A program made the translations under genes and the position numbers. A model generated the notes under the pieces. It searched no databases. It had not been told where the DNA came from and worked only from the letters and a program-made list of their open reading frames with translations. From Hanleya hanleyi (Eukaryota > Mollusca > Polyplacophora > Lepidopleurida > Hanleyidae), in NCBI GenBank assembly GCA_036873755.1, contig JAVTVY010020463.1:16121-80120 (forward strand): a stretch of DNA of 64,000 nucleotides, written 5' to 3'. Below are positions 58,831 to 64,000 of the stretch, piece after piece (the first letter of the stretch is position 1; each line of letters opens with the position of its first letter).

Positions 58831-60162
58831 TGAACACATTTGCATTTCCAGTCCAACAACATCCAGTCCTATAGCCTAGATATTTTCTGACCTTTCTGTT
58901 TTGAAACAAACACAGAATGAAACAGCGGGGAAATATTCCAGCTAAGTAAGACCAAATTAGTTCCAGGAATCCCAGTTTTCTTTTCTCTTTAATTCAGCAG
59001 GAATTCTCCTGGTAATGGCAAAATCTCCCTGTATTCCGTAATAATAGCCCACCATGGTTTCCTTCTGACCGGAGAAAAATTTCTGACAATCAGTGAGTTG
59101 ATTTGTTTGGTATTCATGTCGGATTATGTTCCTGCTCTAATGATGACAAGCCAACAGGAGAACTGTTTACTTTGCCATGCTCCCCGGCTGCTACAACATC
59201 AATCGATCTCCGAAGTAGGATAACATCCCTTTCATGCACTGGGATTAGTGGGTCAAGCAGAGTATGGTTTACCAGTTTCTACAAGGTCTTATTATTTCAT
59301 CCAAACATGTCCATAAAACATACAACTCGGTCAGATAAAACATTTATCCTTAAATCGGACATCTGTGGAGGACCAATATGCTTTAGCTCATCCAGTGACA
59401 GTTTTATGGTACAACTGTTCTTATGTTCTGGCCAAGATTATGATTATGGTGCGACAAGATTCAACTAAGTGACACCCACCAGCCCCACAACCAAAATCGT
59501 GCTTGCAAAACAGATTATCAAAAGTTCCTTTGATTGATTTCCATGAAAACCAATGAGACGTATGAAAAGGGAATGAAAGGAATACCGATTTACGTTTATT
59601 ACACACGCTGTCATGTATGGTAACAATCCAGACATAATTCCATCTAAAGTTTAGTGTATCCATGTGTCCTCAATAATGTCCCTGTGTATCAGCTTTAAAC
59701 ACAGACGATCAGTATACTTGTGCCTTATCACAAGTGTCAATAACGCATCCACTCGGAGAAATAACATAGTTCAAATTTACCAAAGCCGGATAGATTGATT
59801 TTGAAAACTGAAAACAGCTTAATTTTCAGGCTGGTAAGCAGATTTTACCTTCAAATCGGCAATTTAGGAGAAGCAAATGCTTCCACTTGTTGCAAATTCA
59901 GTGCTTAATTTTTGAATTTGAAACTGTATGATGCATTAGGAGTTATATTCTATTCTACCATATCTACTGAAACAAAACAATCAGGGAAGAAATGACGTTC
60001 AAAAGAACATCTATTTGATGGAAAGAAGAACATAATACTTTCGTAATGGAATTGCCTGTTAAATTGTATCATTCGATGCTGATAGGAAGCCTGGCATTAT
60101 GTGTAAGGCAATCCCGGGACTTTATTCGGCTCGAAGGAAGAATTCGCTATTTAGAAGGATAA
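58831..60162. other. nothing recognised
   Basis: The 121-codon plus frame at 59103-59468 has no domain that I recognise. No other feature seen. Confidence 0.4.
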
Positions 60163-60455
60163 TTTTTTGTCATTTAGAAAGTGATCGTACGAGAATATTT
60201 TTGTTATTTTTGGGGATTACACTTCCTTAATATAGCTCAGATTCTAGTGCAGAAAATTAGTCGAGTCCCGATCGGGATTCGAACCAGCGACCCCCAGAGT
60301 AAGCCAGCACTATATGTCAGCGATCTAAACCTCTCGGCCAACGGGCTTCCCACAAAAATAGAAGGAAGCAGTCCGCTAGTCTTGAAAGCGAACATACAGT
60401 ACCCCTCTAATGGTCGTAATGTCACAGCTCCCATACCTGAATATATAGGAAGATA
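60163..60455 (-). mobile_element. tRNA-derived SINE, copy 1
   Basis: On the minus strand: a head with ATGGGAGCTGTG-type sequence, TGTGGGAAGCCCGTTGGCCG (A box, class II tRNA type), GCTGGTTCGAATCCCGATCG (B box at about 60277), a tail unit AGAATCTG..AAGGAAGTGTAAT and a final AAAAAA run at 60163. Period and order are shared with the next copies. Confidence 0.75.
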
Positions 60456-60689
60456 TTTTTTGTCATTTAGAAAGTGATCGTATCACAGCATTTTCGTTAT
60501 TTTTGGCATTACACTTCCTTAATGCACAGATTCTAATGCAGGAAATTGGTCGAGTTCCGAGCGGGATTCGAACCAGCGACCCCTCAGAGTATGCACCTAA
60601 TCGCCAACACTATATGTCGGCGATCTAAACCACTCGGCCAACGTGCCTCCCACAAAAATAGGAAGTAGCAGACTGGTAGTCTTGAAAGC
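60456..60689 (-). mobile_element. tRNA-derived SINE, copy 2
   Basis: Direct repeat of copy 1, about 80% identical by eye, with A box GGCCGAGTGGTTTAGATCG and B box GGTTCGAATCCCGCTCGGAA. It ends abruptly at AGTCTTGAAAGC, where orientation flips. Confidence 0.75.
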
Positions 60690-60822
60690 TGGTTCGAATC
60701 CCGCTTGGGACTCGACCAATTTTCTGCACTAGAATCTGTGCTATATTAAGGAAGTGTAAATCCCAAAATGACGACAATACAGTTATACGATCACTTTCTA
60801 AATGACAAAAAAATATCTTCCT
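60690..60822 (+). mobile_element. tRNA-derived SINE, copy 3 (3' half)
   Basis: Starts at the B box (TGGTTCGAATCCCGCTTGGG) and runs to the AAAAAAA end. The A-box half is missing at the inversion point. Confidence 0.7.
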
Positions 60823-61110
60823 ATATTTTCAGCCATGGGAGCCGTGCCATCACGACCATCAGAGTTGTACTGTATGTTCGCTTCCAAGACTACCGGTCTA
60901 CTACCTCCTATTCTTGTGGGAGGCCCGTTGGCCGAGTGGTTTAGATCGCTGACATATAGTGCTGGTTATTAGGTGCCTTACTCTGGGGGTCGCTGGTTCC
61001 AATCCCACTAGTGACTCGACCAATTTTCTTCACTAGAATCTGTATTAAGGAAGTGTAATGCCAAAAATAACGAAAATACTCTCATACGATCACTTTCTAA
61101 ATGACAAAAA
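60823..61110 (+). mobile_element. tRNA-derived SINE, copy 4
   Basis: The most complete plus-strand copy: CCATGGGAGCCGTG head, A box GTTGGCCGAGTGG (60927-60939), TCGCTGACATATAGTGCTGG, B box CTGGTTCCAATCCC (60992-61005, one change from consensus) and the GTGTAATGCCAAAAATAACG tail. Confidence 0.78.
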
Positions 61111-61273
61111 AATATCTTCCGAAATATTCAGCTATGGGAGCTGTGTCATTACGACGATCAGAGGGGTATACTGTATGTTCGCTTTCAAGACTACCGGTCT
61201 GCTACCTCCTATTTTTGTGGGAGGCCCGTTGACCGAGTGGGTTAGATGCCTGACATATAGTGCTGGTGATTAG
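61111..61273 (+). mobile_element. tRNA-derived SINE, copy 5 (truncated)
   Basis: Head and A box (GTTGACCGAGTGGGTTAGAT), ending after GTGCTGGTGATTAGGTGC, where unrelated GC-rich sequence begins. Confidence 0.72.
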
Positions 61274-62400
61274 GTGCTCTTTCCTGGTTACCTGGGAGGA
61301 GGTCTGGTTGGCTGTTGACTCGAAAGCATGCTTTCGTCTGCTCGATTCCTTTGGGGAGCGGAGCAGAGCCTATTGCCAATGGCTAGCCAGGACAAATCGG
61401 CAGCCATTTGGGGCAATTGGTTGGGATGTTTGCTGGTTCTGTCCTCAGGTCGTGCTCATAAGTACATGCTCTCACCATGCTCCATGTGTAAATATTTAAT
61501 AAATGTCTGCGACCAGTATATCCACAAATTGGTGTGCTGGATTGTTTTTTTGGTAATTATTTGTTGAGGTCGCAGAATAACGTAGCTGATCTCAAGGAAA
61601 CAGCTATCTAGTTAGGAATGAGAAGTAAACCTCGATGTCGTATTTTGATGGGCGATTTTTGTGAAATTCCTGTAGTGATTTTCTTTGATAGCAATCTTTC
61701 TTTTCAGTCCAAGAATAGTAGCGAAGATTATGGACGACCAGTTAATGAGGAAGTTGAACAGATCCCTTGACTGAATTAATTAGAACCTAATAAATTAGTC
61801 CTAAATTTGGCTTGACAAAAATGTTTACAGATGAGAGGGTAATTATGGAAAGGTTTGAGTAATGTGATGATACCCAGAAATACAGCATTGACCAGTTTCA
61901 GACATGTGGGAATGTCACCATGGGCTGCCTTTCTCTATGTACAGAGACATACAGACAGGAAGTCATTTTATTTTTCCAATCAGTGAATCTATATGAAAAC
62001 CCAGCATTGACTCCAACAATTTACATCCCTCAATGAACACAGACTAAACTCACACGTCAGTATGGATACACTGGCGGTTAATGCAGGCACAATTCATGAA
62101 ATACAGACAAAGCCGTCTGAGCAGGATTCAAATCACTTTCTACATTACTCCAACCAGGATGGCCAATCCCTTACTTGGCTCTTACTTCAGAATCATGAGT
62201 ACAAGGGAGATATTTAGACCTTGGTCTGACAGACAGACAGACAGACAGACGGATTCATGAACATCATAATTTACTTGTAGCCATGGTCAACTAGGTGATA
62301 TTTACAAGGATAGTTTAAATCATTATAAAGGAAACCAACAAATCGTATCAAGATGTTTATTTGAGGAATTGATTGAATCCGAGGATTGTATATTGTAAAT
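61274..62400. other. no recognised gene
   Basis: It starts with a GC-rich ~230-bp segment that holds a perfect 16-bp palindrome, CGAAAGCATGCTTTCG (61321-61336). The rest is AT-rich with a (CAGA)n run at 62227-62250. Confidence 0.45.
62227..62250 (+). repeat. (CAGA)n microsatellite
   Basis: About six ACAG tetramers. Confidence 0.95.
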
Positions 62401-62444
62401 ACAGAGAGAGAGAGAGAGAGAGAGAAAGAAAGAGAGAGAGAGAG
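62401..62444 (+). repeat. (GA)n microsatellite
   Basis: GA dinucleotides with one AAAGAA interruption. Confidence 0.95.
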
Positions 62445-62518
62445 CATTAAATTTATTTAATGTGTAATTCGAATGACTGAATAAAGATAAAATATTTATA
62501 CAGTCATCAGTAATGGCT

Positions 62519-62896
62519 TTATATACAATAATAATAACAATATATATATATCTTTATTGTTGCATTAAGCCATCCGGCCCATGAGCGCATTACAGAAAAT
62601 ATACATCTTTGGCGGAGCAGCAAACAGCTGGCAAACGCCTTACTATACACATACATGCAGTAATTAATCATTAGTAATTTCTGAGCGTAATATTTTTTCG
62701 ATATTTGGATATTGCCAATACGAGTTGGTGTAAAATGGAATTTGTCCTCAATCAAATCACAATTAGGACATTTCCGATGCTCAATTTTTGTTTTTATTGG
62801 CTTGTGCCACCTACCAACTTCGATTCGAAGATGGTGGGAGGAGGTTCGAAATCTTGTCAGTGCCGTTCTATGAGATTTGACTGCGATAACGTCCAA
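62519..62896 (-). pseudogene. non-LTR retrotransposon ORF2, C-terminal zinc-knuckle-like end
   Basis: The first ~55 residues are informative: ALTRFRTSSHHLRIEVGRWH and RKCPNCDLIEDKFHF are the conserved end of many animal ORF2 proteins, a CxxC with a following acidic EDxFHF. After that the frame is lost and reads 3' UTR. Confidence 0.75.
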
Positions 62897-63149
62897 ATAT
62901 GGTTGAAAACAAAAAATACTAATTCGAATAAAAATACTGCTCTAATGGACAAAGCATGCCATTCTTGAACAAAACGGTCATTTAACCTTTGTCTCACCAA
63001 TGATAGGAAAGCAGTTTCATTTCCGACTTCCTGGGTATGCCAAGCATACTACAAACCCAAGTGACCCAAAAGATCGCATAATAGATAGGCCCACGAAATT
63101 TTGCTAGGATGAAATTCCAGATCATCTAATAGTATACTATAAATCTGTT

Positions 63150-63494
63150 TTAAATCTTTTTATCGTCCATAGATAAAATTTTCAACCAAAATTTAACAAT
63201 CTTATACAGCCGTCTCGTAAACACCGTTGTACGACCTAATTCCCCATAAATAAAGTCGTTTTGTGTGCATAATCGCACACCCAAGACATTTTTACAGTAA
63301 TGCAAATGTATACGTTCTATAGTCATAGCAGTAGAGAATCTCCACACTTCCGCACCATAGTTCAGTATTGGCAATATTAATTTATCAAATAATTCCAACG
63401 AGTGTCTTGGAGAAATCTCGGTAAATTTATAAACTAGTCTGAGGCTGAATATCGCCTTTAATGCTTGACCTGCTAATGTATTTGGAGCGTTCAT
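63150..63494 (-). pseudogene. non-LTR retrotransposon ORF2, region after RT
   Basis: AGQALKAIFSLRLVYKF and ELFDKLILPILNYGAEVW (about residues 34-51) are typical of the thumb/post-RT part of ORF2. It is in the same phase as the RT piece (63645-63998), but the stretch between them is frameshifted near 63600. Confidence 0.8.
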
Positions 63495-63644
63495 AAAAGA
63501 GCCACCGGTCGTAAAAACGACACCTAGGTATGAAAAACCGCTAACTACTTCTAAACATTGATTATCATATAAAAAGTCAGTGCCGTTTTGGCAACCTACC
63601 GCCTTTTCTGAATATCATCAACTTCGACTTTTGTATATTCACGA

Positions 63645-63998
63645 TCATTTTCCATTAAGACAATAATCGTGTAAAATAGTCAACTTATTTTGTAAGCCTT
63701 CAGCCGATTTAGCAAAAACAATTATATCGTCAGCATAGAATAGTAAAAATAACTGTAGCATACTTGTGTCTAAACCTTCAGCCCCTCTTAAGTTAAACTC
63801 ATCTTCAAGGTCATTGACATACATAGAGAATAAAAATGGTGACAGACATTCGCCTTGTCGTACTCCTGTAAAGCATGTAAACTCTTCACTAATGAAATTT
63901 CCCGATCTAACTCTCGACTTAACAGATTTGTACATTGACATAAGTACATTTAATAATCTGCCACGAACTTCCCGTTTTAATAATTTCAGCCAAAGCAA
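63645..63998 (-). pseudogene. non-LTR retrotransposon RT domain fragment (YADD)
   Basis: GVRQGECLSPFLFSMYVNDL (about 45-64) is RT motif B and LLFYADDIIVFAKSAEGLQ (about 85-103) holds the catalytic YADD. The N-terminus continues beyond the window. The last residues, CLNGK, end at a stop where the domain should continue. I do not assign a clade. Confidence 0.85.
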
Positions 63999-64000
63999 GT

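Larger units (their letters stand above)
62524..64000 (-). mobile_element. non-LTR retrotransposon, 3' 1.5 kb, runs off the window
   Basis: Minus-strand RT, post-RT and C-terminal pieces in order, then a 3' end with GGCCGGATGGCTTAATGC, AATAAAGATATATATAT and an ATT-rich tail at 62524-62560. The 5' part lies beyond base 64000. The protein pieces are in different frames, so the copy is inactive. Confidence 0.82.

Overview
This is a non-coding, repeat-dominated stretch of a eukaryotic, almost certainly animal, genome. There are no operons or bacterial signals. Most bases are minisatellites, broken retroelements and AT-rich sequence with stops in every frame. The combination of a Ty3/gypsy element, Penelope-like elements of the CxC-bearing Naiad type, non-LTR retrotransposon tails, tRNA-derived repeats and very long minisatellites fits an aquatic invertebrate. 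A mollusc is my best guess, but the sequence does not prove it. I found no convincing host protein-coding gene. The only apparently intact host gene is one tRNA-Arg(ACG).

Layout. 1-8948: tRNA-Gln-like relic, a fold-back element with ~190-bp inverted arms (630-1116), and minisatellites with 31-bp (2517-3478), ~30-bp (4216-4350) and 39-bp (7117-7998) units. 8949-22206: one complete but dead Ty3/gypsy insertion on the minus strand, bounded by ATAA target duplications, with 2.5-kb LTRs, a tRNA-Leu primer site, a purine tract and a gag-PR-RT-RH-IN array broken by frameshifts and stops. Its left (3') LTR was later hit twice by 5'-truncated Penelope-like elements; the right LTR lacks both insertions. 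22503-28398: 15-bp and 41-bp minisatellites, the latter with a 491-bp higher-order repeat. 28976-35960: a tandem family of ~600-bp units that once each carried tRNA-Arg, now split by a 4.8-kb, 26-bp minisatellite of roughly 180 copies. 36130-41484: a duplicated exon-like segment, a non-LTR retrotransposon tail, short Penelope-like termini and a 43-bp satellite that starts at a Penelope 3' relic. 42997-46491: a tRNA-like relic and a diverged gypsy LTR fragment. 49509-51878: a CA-rich 56-bp minisatellite. 53114-55610: two further Penelope 3' fragments, one inserted inside a 41-bp minisatellite. 60163-61273: a cluster of tRNA-derived SINE copies in opposed orientations. 62524-64000: the 3' end of a minus-strand non-LTR retrotransposon that runs off the window.

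The most interesting signal is a hairpin repeated at five places (11094, 35511, 40681, 53648, 54969) in the 3' regions or 3' relics of the Penelope-like family. It has compensatory stem changes and a flanking ATGAA / AGATAC pair that could form a SECIS-like or kink-turn-like internal loop. Naiad elements of some clams are known to encode selenoproteins, so this deserves testing. It may equally be a reverse-transcriptase recognition structure.
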